Below, piece by piece: positions 4,946-5,056 of a stretch of DNA of 5,056 bases (the first letter of the stretch is position 1; each line of letters begins with the position of its first letter). This stretch comes from Candidatus Atribacteria bacterium 1244-E10-H5-B2. GTDB taxonomy: Bacteria; Atribacterota; JS1; SB-45; 34-128. Made by a program: the position numbers and the translations under genes. Under the pieces are notes generated by a model, which was given only the letters and a program-made list of their open reading frames with translations, made no database searches and was not told where the DNA came from. Where the stretch lies: assembly GCA_003575245.1 (NCBI GenBank), contig NMQN01000435.1:1-5056 (forward strand), in the 5' to 3' direction.

Positions 4946-5056
4946 GTATTAATTAGTCAATTGAATTTAGCTTATTGATTAATGTAGTAACCGACATGAG
5001 TGTTGAATTGAATAGACGCGAATCATCATGCCTGTAGGTTTGAGATTACCACGTTC
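4946..5056. other. Unassigned right end, possible tail of a minus-strand gene
   Basis: No gene can be assigned. From 5056 a minus-strand frame stays open for 25 codons to a TAA at 4979-4981, and a second minus frame for 9 codons to a TGA at 5026-5028. Either could be the C-terminus of a gene beyond the edge, but both are too short to identify. The last 56 bases are about 41% G+C, higher than the A/T-rich spacer beside them. An A/T-rich imperfect dyad (TCAAT at 4957-4961 with ATTGA at 4974-4978, and flanking ATTAAT on both sides) lies at 4948-4983. Confidence 0.3.

Noticed and set aside
4881..4946. Plus-strand 21-codon open frame starting at ATG 4881
   Set aside because: It runs through the octamer repeat array and has no Shine-Dalgarno site; the frame is most simply chance.
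5028..5056. Plus-strand gene start at ATG 5028 running off the edge
   Set aside because: Only nine codons are visible and there is no ribosome site in front.

Overview
The window is a low-G+C (roughly one third G+C) bacterial stretch in which all four genes are read on the minus strand, so transcription runs from high to low coordinates. Two minus-strand units can be seen. The first is a two-component system: a membrane histidine kinase (3003-4700) followed 2 nt later by an NtrC-family sigma54-dependent response regulator (1672-3000), closed by a strong A/T-rich intrinsic terminator (1617-1670). The second starts immediately beyond that terminator. It has a near-consensus sigma70-type promoter (1587-1615), a structured leader of about 120 nt (1461-1580), a six-helix ECF-transporter substrate-binding (S) protein (933-1460), and then coaX, type III pantothenate kinase (39-803).

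The second unit makes metabolic sense if the S protein imports pantothenate and CoaX phosphorylates it, the first committed step to coenzyme A. The substrate of the S protein is inferred from the neighbouring gene and not read from the sequence. No ECF ATPase or EcfT gene is present, so the S protein probably shares an energizing module encoded elsewhere. The signal sensed by the kinase and the promoters switched by the regulator cannot be read from the window. I found no convincing -24/-12 sigma54 promoter in it.

The non-coding DNA is unusually rich in short repeats, all of different kinds. There is a heptamer tandem array at 1-43 that supplies the coaX stop codon, and a G+C-rich palindromic element (836-890) between the S gene and coaX. 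A perfect 20-bp A/T palindrome and a 13-bp tandem duplication lie just upstream of the kinase gene, and a degenerate octamer array occupies about 4898-4945. The region 4701-5056 has no recognisable gene. Its last ~75 bases may hold the tail of another minus-strand gene, but this cannot be decided.

Organism: low G+C, an ECF S protein together with CoaX, a sigma54 regulator with a membrane kinase, strong Shine-Dalgarno sites, and GTG/TTG confusion around starts fit an anaerobic, Firmicutes-like or uncultured candidate-phylum bacterium. The intergenic repeats resemble those I associate with genomes of uncultured lineages. This taxonomic guess is weak. No CRISPR array, tRNA, rRNA, transposase or recognisable defence gene was found. 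The most interesting unexplained item is the leader of the S-protein gene, a candidate riboswitch that I cannot match to a known class.
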